This document shows, piece after piece, positions 7,475-16,753 of a stretch of 64,000 nt of DNA. A model generated the notes under the pieces. That model searched no databases and was not told where the DNA came from. It was given only the letters and a program-made list of their open reading frames with translations. A program made the position numbers and the translations under genes. Position 1 is the first letter of the stretch, and each line of letters begins with the position of its first letter. Location of the stretch: NCBI GenBank assembly GCA_036268295.1, contig DATAUK010000033.1, positions 1 through 64,000 on the forward strand, read 5' to 3'. The DNA is from DATAUK01 sp036268295. GTDB lineage: Bacteria; Actinomycetota; Actinomycetes; JAFAQI01.

Positions 7475-9421
7475 CTAGCGGGAGACCAGCGCCTTCTCGG
7501 CGGCGACCAGATCGATCATTGCCGGCGGCGGACCGGCAGCGCGAGCCGCGTCGAGAACCGCGCTGATCTCCTTGCCGACCAGCTCCTCGCGCTCGAGCAG
7601 CGCATCGCACAGCGCCGCAACCAGGTGCTGGTTGGCCTCGAGCACGCCCTTGACGGCGACCTTCTGCTCCTGCAGCAGCTCCTCGACCCGGCGGCGGCCA
7701 TCCGGGTCGCCGAGCACCCGGCCAACCAGATTGGTGTCATTGAACGTGTTGCCCTGGATCGCGGCGAACGACACCAGTGTGCCGGCCATCCCGGCCGCCC
7801 CGACCATCTGCGCCGCGACGTTCGTCGCGTAGAGCAGGTCGCCGGCCGGACCGGTCGTGACATCACCGAAGAACACCTCTTCGGCGCACTGACCACCGAG
7901 CGAGATCTGGATCAGGCCGATCAGGTCCTTGCGCGATCGGGTGTAGACCTCTTCAGAGTCACCGTGCGCGAGCATGCCGAGCGCATCGCGACGCTTGATG
8001 ATCGAGAGCACCTCGAGCCGGCGGCTCGGCGCCATGAGGTACGCCGTGGTCGCGTGGCCGGCCTCATGGGTCGCGATGAGCCGCTTTTCGTGGTCGGTGT
8101 ACCCGACCGGCTGACCGACGCCGATCTGCAACGTCAGCCGCGCGCTCTCGACGTCCTTCCAGTTCATCTTGTTGTCGCCGCGGCGCACCGCGTTGACGAG
8201 CGCCTCGTCGAGGAGTTGCTCGATCATCACCGGCGTGTAGCCCTGGGTGACGCTGGCGAGGACGTTGCGGCGCTCGCGGTCGTCAAGCTCATCGTGATGC
8301 GAACGCTTGACCAGGAAGTGGTCGGTCAGCGCACGGCGGCCCTTCTGGTCCGGGACGCTGAAGGTCAGCGAGCGGTCGAAGCGACCCGGACGGAGCAGCG
8401 CCGGGTCGAGCGAGTCGGCACGGTTGGTCGCCGCGATCAGCAAGATGTTGGCGTGGCGCGGTTTCGGCCGCGGGATCTGGCGATGGGCCGGCAGCAGCTT
8501 GTTGAGTCCGCTGGCACAGCCTCCCCAGAACCGCTGCGAGCCCATCGGCTCATCGAAAGACTGCATCTGCACGAGCAACTCGTTGACGACCCCGCCGACG
8601 CCCTCGCTGATCGCCCGGTTGATGACCGGGCGAGACGCCGAAAGGAACGTCGCGGGCAGGCTCTCCAACGATCCGCAGCACTGCAAAGACTTCGCGACAC
8701 CGTCGAGTGAGGTCATGCTCATGCCGTTGCGTGTGCCACCGATCGCATCGATCTCCTCGATGAACCCGATCGCGCCGCCTTCGGCGAGGGCGGTCTTGCG
8801 CAGCACCTTGAAGTAGGCCCGGATCTTGCCGGCTGTCGCGCCGTAGAACATCGACTGGAACGACGTACCCGACACGAACAGGAACGGAACGCCGGCCTCC
8901 GCCGCCATCGCCTTGGCGGTGTGCGTCTTGCCGGTGCCGGGCAGTCCCTCGAACAGCAGGCCGCGGCGCGGGGTGCCGCCCATCTCCGAGGCGAATGCCT
9001 TGTGCGCGAGGAACAAGTTGATCGACCGGATGACTTCTTCCTTCACCGGCTCGATTCCGACGACGTCGCTCATTCGTACGTCGATCTGCTCCGGGCGGTA
9101 GATGGTGTGCGGCGACCGTCGCGAATAGAGGATGAACGCGGCGTAGAGGACAACGATCAGGACCAGGAAGACCAGCGGCGCCCAGATCGCCCAGTTGATG
9201 TTCGGCATCGCCAGGACGTCGAACGGCCGATGGTCAAGGATGCGCCACCACAGGAACGCGGCCGGGATTCCGACCCACGCGGCCAGACGCCACAGCCGAT
9301 TGCGGCGCTGTGACTCGCGCTTGACACCGACATCGGCGTCCGCGACCGACAGCACCGTGTCGGCGCCTGACGCCAACAGTGGATTCATCGGCAGGTCGGC
9401 CATCGCCGGTGCACGCTCCAC
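7475..9421 (-). CDS. FtsH-like membrane AAA metalloprotease with enlarged AAA domain
   Basis: A 648-residue ATP-dependent zinc protease. Two transmembrane segments (about 43-62 and 80-100) precede an AAA domain with Walker A GLPGTGKT (159-166), a Walker B reading FIEEID where FtsH has FIDEID, and the second region of homology ending RPGRFDR (about 344-350). The zinc motif HEAGH is at about 452-456 and a downstream Asp in GDLLYAT fits the third ligand. About 100 residues separate Walker B from IAATNR, roughly twice the FtsH spacing, giving an insertion with a Cys-Cys pair. I chose GTG 9421, with GGAGG 4 bases upstream; ATG 9403 is the alternative. It is a divergent actinobacterial relative rather than the main FtsH. 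Confidence 0.85.
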   Translation of the reverse strand: MERAPAMADLPMNPLLASGADTVLSVADADVGVKRESQRRNRLWRLAAWVGIPAAFLWWRILDHRPFDVLAMPNINWAIWAPLVFLVLIVVLYAAFILYSRRSPHTIYRPEQIDVRMSDVVGIEPVKEEVIRSINLFLAHKAFASEMGGTPRRGLLFEGLPGTGKTHTAKAMAAEAGVPFLFVSGTSFQSMFYGATAGKIRAYFKVLRKTALAEGGAIGFIEEIDAIGGTRNGMSMTSLDGVAKSLQCCGSLESLPATFLSASRPVINRAISEGVGGVVNELLVQMQSFDEPMGSQRFWGGCASGLNKLLPAHRQIPRPKPRHANILLIAATNRADSLDPALLRPGRFDRSLTFSVPDQKGRRALTDHFLVKRSHHDELDDRERRNVLASVTQGYTPVMIEQLLDEALVNAVRRGDNKMNWKDVESARLTLQIGVGQPVGYTDHEKRLIATHEAGHATTAYLMAPSRRLEVLSIIKRRDALGMLAHGDSEEVYTRSRKDLIGLIQISLGGQCAEEVFFGDVTTGPAGDLLYATNVAAQMVGAAGMAGTLVSFAAIQGNTFNDTNLVGRVLGDPDGRRRVEELLQEQKVAVKGVLEANQHLVAALCDALLEREELVGKEISAVLDAARAAGPPPAMIDLVAAEKALVSR

Positions 9422-9579
9422 GGAGCCTCCGATTCGCGCTCGATAAACAAGATTTTCTGCTAGGTAAAGAAGTCTGTCACCGAGTAGCGGTAGTTGGGCC
9501 CGCCCGGGGCACGATTCACCCGGTCGGGCTAACCAGGAACAACCAGACAATGCCGAAAGAGCTGAGCCTTCTGCAAGGA

Positions 9580-10470
9580 CTACTCGACGCCCGCAAACAG
9601 ATCGGTCTCGACCCCGCCGCCAGGAGCACACTCGCCACGAACCAGGCGGTAGTGCTCCACCCCGAACACCCGTTGGCCGACGTCATTGGACAGCGCGAAG
9701 AAGTGGCCGTCGACCGAGATCTGGGTCGGGTAGGCGCGCATCGCCGCGATCTTTGCGTCGAGGTAGTCACGGGCATCGATCGCGGTGGTGATCTCGTCAT
9801 CTGCCACGCCGAACGGCAGGTCCTCCGGCGAGGTTACGCCGAACGGCGCCTCCTCGCCCAGCTCGCGCAACGAGTCGAAAGCCATACGCAGCAACGAAAT
9901 CGGCATCGCAGTTTCATAGAGCTTCGCCGGCGTCCATGGGTCGCCGGCCTCCGGGTATCGACCCGGGTCGTCGGCTGCGTCGAATGCCGCCACGGTGATC
10001 CGGTGCGCCTGGATGTGGTCCGGGTGGCCGTACCCGCCGTTGTCGTTGTAGCTGATAACCGCCTGCGGCCGCACCTCACGGATCACAGCAACCAGCTCGC
10101 CGGCCGCATCGTCGAGGTTGGCCTGCCAGAAAGAGTCCGGCCGGTCGTTGGACGGCTCGCCCATCATCCCCGAGTCGCGCCAACGGCCAGATCCACCGAG
10201 AAAGCGGTGATCGGTCACACCGAGTGCGGCCATTGCGGCAGTGAGCTCACCGATGCGGTGGTCGCCGAGACCGCCGTTGCGGTTGGCGGCGAGGTGAGCG
10301 AACTCCGGCACCAGGATCTCGCCCGCTTCGCCGAGGGTGCAGGTAACCAGCGCGACGTGCGCACCTTCCGCGGCGTACTTCGCCATCGTCGCGCCGGTGC
10401 CGATCGTCTCGTCGTCGGGATGCGCGTGCACCAGCAGAAGTCGGCGCGGGCTGTTTGCAACGGCGTTCAC
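9580..10470 (-). CDS. mshB: Mycothiol biosynthesis deacetylase MshB
   Basis: A 296-residue PIG-L/LmbE-type zinc deacetylase that removes the acetyl group from GlcNAc-inositol, the second committed step of mycothiol synthesis. The zinc motif AHPDDE is at 16-21, with the third ligand in the second motif GGYGHPDH. Length and the long C-terminal part fit MshB rather than Mca (289 residues, at 60152-61021), whose sequence differs around the active site. The start ATG at 10470 faces the divergent pterin dehydratase gene with 34 bases between them, so a shared promoter region is likely. MshB versus a generic PIG-L protein is decided on overall pattern; confidence is good but not absolute. Confidence 0.88.
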   Translation of the reverse strand: MNAVANSPRRLLLVHAHPDDETIGTGATMAKYAAEGAHVALVTCTLGEAGEILVPEFAHLAANRNGGLGDHRIGELTAAMAALGVTDHRFLGGSGRWRDSGMMGEPSNDRPDSFWQANLDDAAGELVAVIREVRPQAVISYNDNGGYGHPDHIQAHRITVAAFDAADDPGRYPEAGDPWTPAKLYETAMPISLLRMAFDSLRELGEEAPFGVTSPEDLPFGVADDEITTAIDARDYLDAKIAAMRAYPTQISVDGHFFALSNDVGQRVFGVEHYRLVRGECAPGGGVETDLFAGVE

Positions 10471-10504
10471 GGTGGCAGGCTACGACGAGACCCTCGGAGG
10501 ACAG

Positions 10505-10786
10505 ATGGCCACGTTGCTTGATGACGAAGCACTTTCGGCAGCGCTCGCGACCCTCGACGACTGGCACGGCGACCGGTCGGCCATCACCCGTCATGTTCAT
10601 ATCCCCGAGGCCGAGACCGGCGCATTCCTTTCCAGTCTCGAATCGATCGCCCGCGAGCTGGATCACGACCCCGATATCGAGGGCTCAGGAAGTGACCTGA
10701 CGATCACGATGTCCACCCACTCCAAGGGCGGCGTCACCGACCTCGACGTGACCTACGCCCGTCGGGTCGACGCGCTGCTGTCTTAA
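10505..10786 (+). CDS. 4a-hydroxytetrahydrobiopterin dehydratase-like protein (PCD/DCoH)
   Basis: The 93-residue protein is the usual size for pterin-4a-carbinolamine dehydratase, which recycles the pterin cofactor of aromatic amino acid hydroxylases. The C-terminal part matches the family (STHSKGGVTDLDVTYARRVD). The active-site pair that usually reads HHP is HDP here (ELDHDPDIE), so one catalytic His is replaced by Asp and activity may be reduced or changed. ATG 10505 has GGAGG with a 4-5 base spacer. It is divergent from mshB, and its stop codon abuts a long inverted repeat. No hydroxylase gene is in this window. Confidence 0.82.
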   Translation: MATLLDDEALSAALATLDDWHGDRSAITRHVHIPEAETGAFLSSLESIARELDHDPDIEGSGSDLTITMSTHSKGGVTDLDVTYARRVDALLS

Positions 10787-10850
10787 CGCCAAACTTGCGC
10801 GTATCGACCGTTTGACCCAGTCCGAACGGTTGACACGCGCAAGTTTGGCG
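10787..10850. terminator. Perfect 16-bp inverted repeat, nested stem-loop
   Basis: Arms 10787-10802 and 10835-10850 are perfectly complementary (CGCCAAACTTGCGCGT and its complement). A smaller stem, ACCGTT/AACGGT, is nested in the 32-base loop. It begins one base after the TAA of the pterin dehydratase gene. A terminator is the simplest reading, but there is no T tract and the arms are unusually long and AT-containing for this DNA. Confidence 0.6.
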
Positions 10851-10950
10851 ATCGGTTGTTTGGCGGGTCGGGCAGGAAGTGGCGTCACCGAGGGCGAAAT
10901 GAGTCGTTGTCTCGGTAACGCAAACTCCCTCCCACGCCTTGGAGTCATCC

Positions 10951-12681
10951 ATGTCCGTTCGCCGACTCGGTCTCGCCGTGACGCTCGCCGCCGCCTCGCT
11001 CGGCGGCGCCGCGATCGCCCAGACCGCCGGCGCCAGCACCGCCGCTTGGGCGAGCACCGCCACCAAGGCGGTCTCGCTGCCAAGCGCGACGCTGCTCGGA
11101 GCCACCCCCGACAAGACGAAGCTGAGCCTCGCGATCGCACTCGCGCCCCGCAATCAGAGCCAACTCAACGCCGCCACCCGCGCGATGTATACACCGGGCA
11201 GCGCAACGTTCGACCACTTCTTGACGCCTGCCCAGTGGACCGCGAAGTACGGCGCGAGCCCGGCCACCGTCACAGCGGTACGCCGCTACCTGACCGCCGC
11301 CGGCTTCACCGGTGTGCACGCCGCCGGGGATCGATTGCTCGTTACCGCGACCGGCACCGCCGCGCAGGCGGAGTCGGCCTTCCACACCTCGCTCTCGCAG
11401 TTCAAGGTCGGCGACAAGACGATCTACGGCAACACCAAGGCGGCGATGGTCCCCACCTCGCTGCGCAACGCGGTGACCGCCGTCATCGGCCTCAACAACC
11501 TGCCATTGGTGACGCCAAAACCGTTGCAGGCCAAGCCAGAAGCCGGCTCGCCTGACATCGAAGGGGGCCTGAATCCGGCGCAGTTCGACACGACGTACGA
11601 CGCCACCGGCACGCCGGCCGGCTCGAACACCTCGATCGCGCTGCTGACCGAGGGCGACACCACGACGGTGCTGACCCAGCTTCGCCTCGCCGAGTCGAAG
11701 GAGGGTCTGTCCAAGGCCGCGGTGACTGTCGTCCCGGTCGGGCCGCAGTCGACCGACACCTCCGGCGCGGACGAGTTCGACATGGACACCCAGGTCTCGA
11801 CCGCGGTAGCCGGATCGGTGAAGCACCTCTACCTCTACAACATCGGCTCGCTGGTCGACTCCGACATCGACGCCGACCTCGCCGCCTTCGCATCACAGGA
11901 CAAGGCACAGGCGATGTCGGCGAGCATCGGCGGCTGCGACGTCAATGCCTACCTCGATGGCTCGCTGGTGTCGACCGACGTCGTACTGCAGGAAGCAGCG
12001 ATGCAGGGTCAGACCCTGTTCGCCTCCTCCGGCGACAACGGCGACGCCTGCATGTACGTCGCGGCACTAGGTGCTCCGGCCGGCGTGCCGGGCACCAACT
12101 GGCCGGCATCTGGTGACTACACGACCGCGGTCGGCGGCACCAGCTTGATCAGCGACAGCGACGGCAACCGGATCCAGGAGCTCGGCTGGATCGGCAGCGG
12201 CGGCGGCATCAGCGAGGTCGAGAATCCCGGCTTCTGGACTGCCGACACTGACCTCGGCTACAACGCCGAGGACGTCTCGGGTGGCCGCGCGGTGCCCGAC
12301 ATCGCCCTCGACGCCGATCCCAACCTCGCCACGCCGGCCAACATCTACGTCGACGGCTCGGTTGAAGGAGTCGGCGGGACCAGCCTGTCCTCGCCGCTGA
12401 TGCTCGGCCTGTGGGCGCGGATGGAGACCTCGCACAAGAACACCCTCGGTCTCGCCTCGATCGACCTCTACCGGGTGTACGACGCAATCAACCCGGGCAC
12501 CACCGAGACGACTCCGGTCGGCATCCCGGTGACCATCCCGGCGGCGAACCCGGCGCCGGTAGCGGGGTTCACCGACATCACAGTCGGCAGCAACGGCGCC
12601 TACCCCGCCCTGCCGGGCTACGACGAGGTCACCGGTCTCGGCGCCCCCGACACCGCAGTGCTCAACAAGGTCATCAAGTAA
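10951..12681 (+). CDS. Secreted sedolisin-type serine-carboxyl peptidase (S53)
   Basis: A 576-residue pre-pro-protease. A signal peptide (about 1-27, SVRRLGLAVTLAAASLGGA then Ala-rich) is followed by the pro-domain, which includes the kumamolisin-like DHFLTPAQWTAKYG near 88-101. The peptidase domain shows the paired E275 and D279 in DEFDMD, the oxyanion Asp362 in SSGDNGD and the nucleophile Ser478 in GGTSLSSP. These enzymes usually work outside the cell at acidic pH. ATG 10951 follows GGAG with a 6-base spacer; a TTG at 10939 is less likely. A GC-rich hairpin lies directly downstream, so it appears monocistronic. Confidence 0.93.
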   Translation: MSVRRLGLAVTLAAASLGGAAIAQTAGASTAAWASTATKAVSLPSATLLGATPDKTKLSLAIALAPRNQSQLNAATRAMYTPGSATFDHFLTPAQWTAKYGASPATVTAVRRYLTAAGFTGVHAAGDRLLVTATGTAAQAESAFHTSLSQFKVGDKTIYGNTKAAMVPTSLRNAVTAVIGLNNLPLVTPKPLQAKPEAGSPDIEGGLNPAQFDTTYDATGTPAGSNTSIALLTEGDTTTVLTQLRLAESKEGLSKAAVTVVPVGPQSTDTSGADEFDMDTQVSTAVAGSVKHLYLYNIGSLVDSDIDADLAAFASQDKAQAMSASIGGCDVNAYLDGSLVSTDVVLQEAAMQGQTLFASSGDNGDACMYVAALGAPAGVPGTNWPASGDYTTAVGGTSLISDSDGNRIQELGWIGSGGGISEVENPGFWTADTDLGYNAEDVSGGRAVPDIALDADPNLATPANIYVDGSVEGVGGTSLSSPLMLGLWARMETSHKNTLGLASIDLYRVYDAINPGTTETTPVGIPVTIPAANPAPVAGFTDITVGSNGAYPALPGYDEVTGLGAPDTAVLNKVIK

Positions 12682-12691
12682 CGCACGCCGG

Positions 12692-12741
12692 CCCAACAGC
12701 GGCCGCAGCCCGGGCTCCCGCTCCTGGGCCGCGGCCGTTGG
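12692..12741 (+). terminator. Probable rho-independent-like terminator after the sedolisin gene
   Basis: An imperfect GC-rich stem-loop begins about 10 bases after the sedolisin stop: CCCAACAGCGGCCGCAGCCC pairs with GGGCCGCGGCCGTTGG. There is no T run, which is common for actinobacterial terminators. Confidence 0.6.
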
Positions 12742-12808
12742 CGGGCGCAGGCCGGCCGTTTGGGGGAACGCGAAGTTCAGCCGTTCGGCCCATCAAGCGG
12801 GTCAGCTG

Positions 12809-13012
12809 ATGTCGCAGGCTCGGAGCATGTCGTGGTGGACCTGGGTGCTGCTGGTGGTCTGGGGACCGACCACGCTGCTCGGCGTAATGATCCTGATCGG
12901 CTTCACGGCGCTCCGCGCGATCGGGCGAGTCAGCCGGTTACTACCCACCCGGTCCGCGGAACGGACGGCATCGTGGCTGTCATCCACCAGCTCAACCCTC
13001 AAGATCCGGTGA
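12809..13012 (+). CDS. Small single-span membrane protein, hypothetical
   Basis: The ORF encodes 67 residues with one strong hydrophobic segment at about 9-38 (WWTWVLLVVWGPTTLLGVMI) followed by a basic tail. No family is recognised. The start is uncertain: ATG 12809 has only GGGTC upstream, and ATG 12827 has a GGAG placed too close. It stands between the sedolisin terminator and another small orphan, with no evident operon. The membrane segment and codon use make it plausible, no more. Confidence 0.4.
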   Translation: MSQARSMSWWTWVLLVVWGPTTLLGVMILIGFTALRAIGRVSRLLPTRSAERTASWLSSTSSTLKIR

Positions 13013-13149
13013 AGCCGTTCTACGGTCAACGGCTTCCCGAACTTGCCGGTCGCCGCGCGGTGGTTGTACCGTTCAGCTAGCCCACAGCAGAGCGCAGCAC
13101 CCGTTCCCAGCCACTGCTTGATGGGCGGCTGGCCTCTCATCGAGGTGAC

Positions 13150-13446
13150 ATGTCGGCCGGATTCGTCTTCTCCTTCCGCACTGCCGAGTTGATCGCTGTC
13201 GTCGCCAAGCGTCTGGAATCGCAGTTCCCCACGATGTCCCGCGAGCAGGTTCTGCGGTGCGTCCAGGTAGCGCGCGAGCCGGCCAAAGAGGTGGCGGACG
13301 ACCCGGAGGCGTTCGCGAACATTGTCGAGGCGCTCGCCTATGACTACCTCGCGAAGATCTACGAGATGCAGACCAAACACCGATCGCCGGCCGAACCGGA
13401 CGCCGCGGCTGAGGCCAGCCTCGCCGCACACCCGCGGACTGCCTGA
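13150..13446 (+). CDS. Short helical protein, putative three-helix-bundle family
   Basis: A 98-residue, largely helical protein. The core pattern (LESQFPTMSREQVLRCVQVA then ANIVEALAYDYLAKI) resembles short actinobacterial proteins described as three-helix-bundle dimerisation domains, and it resembles two other small products here, at 44874-45113 and 45736-46011. ATG 13150 is preceded by GAGG with a 4-base spacer. The Pro/Ala-rich tail looks disordered. Function is unknown; dimerisation or regulation is inferred only from the family resemblance. Confidence 0.65.
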   Translation: MSAGFVFSFRTAELIAVVAKRLESQFPTMSREQVLRCVQVAREPAKEVADDPEAFANIVEALAYDYLAKIYEMQTKHRSPAEPDAAAEASLAAHPRTA

Positions 13447-13546
13447 TCGCGGTCTAATCGCGACGACGAGGCTGGACCATCCGAGGCACCGAAGATTGCG
13501 CTGAAAGGGTCTGGCGCTAGCCAGTCGGGTCGGTCAGGGTAAGGAC

Positions 13547-13795
13547 ATGCCGCTGGACCCGATCGAAGTCGCCTGGGTGCGTTTCGTCGCAATGCGCGAT
13601 CAGCTGATCGCGGCGCGTGACGAGGAGAACGGCACACGCAAGCCGTTGATCCTGCCGGCAATCCCGGAGCAGAGGGCTGGCACCGTAGACCTGCGCGAGC
13701 CCGACCTGCGCGAGCCCGACCTGCGCGAGGTCGATCGGCGCGAGCCTGCGTGGGACCCTCGCTATGTCGGCACCTGGCGCGACCGCCGCCGCTAA
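13547..13795 (+). CDS. Hypothetical protein with LREPD pentapeptide repeats
   Basis: This 82-residue, charged, soluble protein is unrecognised. Residues 48-68 hold tandem pentapeptides (LREPD, LREPD, LREVD, then a degenerate RREPA) encoded by a 15-bp DNA repeat. The ribosome site is ambiguous: AGGGT lies 7 bases upstream of the ATG and AAGGA only one base upstream. GC3 is high, supporting translation. No neighbour suggests a role. Confidence 0.5.
   Translation: MPLDPIEVAWVRFVAMRDQLIAARDEENGTRKPLILPAIPEQRAGTVDLREPDLREPDLREVDRREPAWDPRYVGTWRDRRR
13688..13747 (+). repeat. 15-bp tandem repeat inside a small coding region
   Basis: Units start at 13688, 13703 and 13718 (GACCTGCGCGAGCCC, the third ending GGTC), followed by a degenerate fourth at 13733. 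The period is a multiple of three, so the reading frame of the 13547-13795 gene is kept. Confidence 0.85.
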
Positions 13796-13867
13796 CTGCT
13801 GCGATCCGTCAGACGGTGCAGGCGCCCCGGCGCCGTCACGCGCTGACAGATCGAGTGAACGGGCGCT

Positions 13868-14476
13868 ATGTTCTCGATCATGAAAACGATGCCCAAGCCA
13901 ACACCCGCCCTGGTCATCGGGACCCTCGCGTTGATCGTCGCCCTCGGCGGCACCGCTGCGGCCACCACGGTGGCCGGCCAGAAGAAGATCAACGGCTCAC
14001 AGATCAAAGCCAACTCGATCAGCGGCAAGCAGGTCAAGGAGTCGACGCTGGCAACGGTTCCGAAGGCGAAATCCGCGAGCGAATTGGGCGGGCTGACGCC
14101 GATCGCGTTCCGGGTGGTCAAGCCCGCGGGCACCAACTCATTCCAGCTCTTCTCATTGAAGAACGAGGCGGTCGTGACTGCTTCGTGCCAGGCATCGCCG
14201 ACGACGCCAGGCGTGACGATCGCCCCGGTCGGTACGGCGTCACACGATCTGCAGTACACGTACTTCGACCCGAGTGGTGGCGGCACCTATTCGTTCGGTC
14301 CACCGTCCAAAGGCGGTGGAGTCAACCACCTCCAGGCCAACTTCAACACCACGATCAACGCGTTCACCACGTCTGGGCCGGTCAGGACGGCGCGGCTGGT
14401 GATCCTCTCAGTTGACGAAGGAACAACCTGCGCATTCGACGTCGGCGGCGAGACGTCAATCCCGCTCGTCCGCTAG
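13868..14476 (+). CDS. Secreted or surface protein of the LVALGGTA-AAT type
   Basis: The 202-residue protein has an N-terminal hydrophobic segment (ALVIGTLALIVALGGTAAAT, about 14-33). Residues 40-62 follow the recurring pattern NGSQIKANSISGKQVKESTL, known from many secreted actinobacterial proteins of unknown function. The remaining 140 residues are beta-rich, Gly/Thr-rich and contain two Cys. Start could be ATG 13868, 13880 or 13889; none has a strong ribosome site. It appears monocistronic. The family is recognised by pattern; function is unknown. Confidence 0.75.
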   Translation: MFSIMKTMPKPTPALVIGTLALIVALGGTAAATTVAGQKKINGSQIKANSISGKQVKESTLATVPKAKSASELGGLTPIAFRVVKPAGTNSFQLFSLKNEAVVTASCQASPTTPGVTIAPVGTASHDLQYTYFDPSGGGTYSFGPPSKGGGVNHLQANFNTTINAFTTSGPVRTARLVILSVDEGTTCAFDVGGETSIPLVR

Positions 14477-14506
14477 GCAGGCGGGGTCAACCTCGGTGTA
14501 CCGATC

Positions 14507-14586
14507 AGCACACAACCGAGCGTGCTGAGTGCGGTGGCCTCCGGCGGCCGCGCTCAGGTTCGTTCCACCGCGATTGGTTGTGTGCT
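14507..14586. repeat. Long imperfect inverted repeat between convergent genes
   Basis: Perfect 11-bp outer arms (AGCACACAACC at 14507-14517 and its complement at 14576-14586) enclose further imperfect pairing (GCGGTGG with CCACCGC). It lies between the convergent ends of the secreted-protein gene and the flavin oxidoreductase gene, so a bidirectional terminator is plausible. Confidence 0.6.
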
Positions 14587-14626
14587 CATCCGGCCAGAGC
14601 GCGGCCACCATCGCCACCCAACGGCG

Positions 14627-15151
14627 TCAGAACCGAAAGCGGGTGAGGCCGCCGGGCTCCACGCCCAAGACCACGGTCGCGGAACGCGGGTGCACGCGAT
14701 ACACGTTCCACGGCGGCGGTCCCTGCGAGGGCGCGTTGAACGCAGCGGTGATGCCTGACCCGCTCGCGTCAGGCTCGACCGGCCAGCCGCCGTCGGCCCA
14801 CGCCTTCGCGATCCGCGCCACCTCGGCCGGCTCGGTCACCCTCGCCGCTTCACCCTCGATGACGACGTCGGCGTCACGGATCGACAATGCGAGCGAACAC
14901 CGCGGATCGCGCTCGACGTTTCTCCCTTTCCGCGTGCCGGTGCCGGTCTGGAACCAAACCGCGCCGTCCACCCACAGGGCGCCGACCGCCGTGACGTGCG
15001 GGCTGCCGTCCTCGTTGAGAGTGGTCAGCCACTTCGTCCGGGCATTGTGTGCCTCGGGATCCGGCGCCGAGCCCGCGTCGAGCCGGTCCGCAACGAAGGC
15101 CCAGTCGATCGGCGGCAGCCCGTCCGCCTCACCCAGATTGACGATCTCCAT
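14627..15151 (-). CDS. Pyridoxamine 5'-phosphate oxidase-fold (FMN/F420-binding) protein
   Basis: A 174-residue split beta-barrel protein of the PNPOx/F420-dependent class. Family features are the N-terminal strand motif KWLTTLNEDGSPHVTAVGAL (about 40-59), the ALWVDGAVWFQTGTGTRKGR cofactor loop, then NVERDPRCSLALSI. Such proteins reduce or bind small molecules with FMN or F420; which cofactor applies cannot be told here. Start is ATG at 15151. It is convergent with the secreted-protein gene. An integrase remnant lies upstream, towards ychF. Confidence 0.85.
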   Translation of the reverse strand: MEIVNLGEADGLPPIDWAFVADRLDAGSAPDPEAHNARTKWLTTLNEDGSPHVTAVGALWVDGAVWFQTGTGTRKGRNVERDPRCSLALSIRDADVVIEGEAARVTEPAEVARIAKAWADGGWPVEPDASGSGITAAFNAPSQGPPPWNVYRVHPRSATVVLGVEPGGLTRFRF

Positions 15152-15320
15152 CTGCAGTCCCCTCGTTGCGCGCCCCGACTCTGCTCACCTTCAGTCGTAG
15201 TGGACACCCACCGCGAGCGCAAGTGTCGTCCCGCCGCCTCCCGATCGTCCGGATCCTGCGAAGTCCCGGGCGAAGTTCTCAGATCTTCGGAACTTGGGTC
15301 GGCGGGCGGTGGGACCGTGA

Positions 15321-15465
15321 CACCACTTTCGGCACTTCTACGCCAGCGGCCTGATCGCGGCCGGCTGTGACGTTGTCGCCGTCCAGCGGGCACTCGGACC
15401 TGCCAAGGCAACTACCACCCTGGACACCTATGCCCACCTGCGCCCAACCGCCCAAGACCGCACCC
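15321..15465 (+). pseudogene. Tyrosine recombinase (phage-type integrase) C-terminal remnant
   Basis: One reading frame matches the C-terminal catalytic end of tyrosine recombinases: FRHFYASGLIAAGCDVVAVQ (catalytic Arg in FRHFYAS), ALGPAKATTTLDTYAHL (nucleophile Tyr in LDTYAH), then RPTAQDRTR. The usual LGH is LGP, and an in-frame TGA lies directly upstream, so only about 48 codons remain of a gene usually over 300. No N-terminal part, tRNA or attachment repeat is visible. It is a relic of an integrative element in the gap between the PNPOx-fold gene and ychF. Confidence 0.75.
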
Positions 15466-15568
15466 GGCCGCAGGAGCGCTCTTCGCGGCCGCATTCAGCG
15501 AAATTTCCCACGGCCCACAGCGGGCCCAGGGACACCAACAAGCCTCTGACCTGCACAAACGCCGATTT

Positions 15569-16645
<1,077 letters not shown>

Positions 16646-16660
16646 GGTCTCCTCAATTGC

Positions 16661-16687
16661 CGAACTTGGCGAACTTGGCGAACTTGC
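16661..16687. repeat. Three 9-bp direct repeats in the ychF leader
   Basis: CGAACTTGG occurs at 16661 and 16670, and CGAACTTGC at 16679. The array lies 16-42 bases upstream of the ychF start codon and could be a binding site or simple slippage. Confidence 0.8.
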
Positions 16688-16753
16688 CGGTGACCCAGGT
16701 TAGGCGACCGGCTCGGCGCGGCATGCCGGAAACTGTCCGACCCTCGGGTCACG

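Noticed and set aside
15152..15568. A complete integrated element with tRNA and attachment sites
   Set aside because: Only the integrase C-terminal remnant is visible; no tRNA, direct repeats or cargo genes were found.
16661..16687. 9-bp repeats before ychF as an origin or iteron set
   Set aside because: Only three short units, not AT-rich, with no replication gene nearby.
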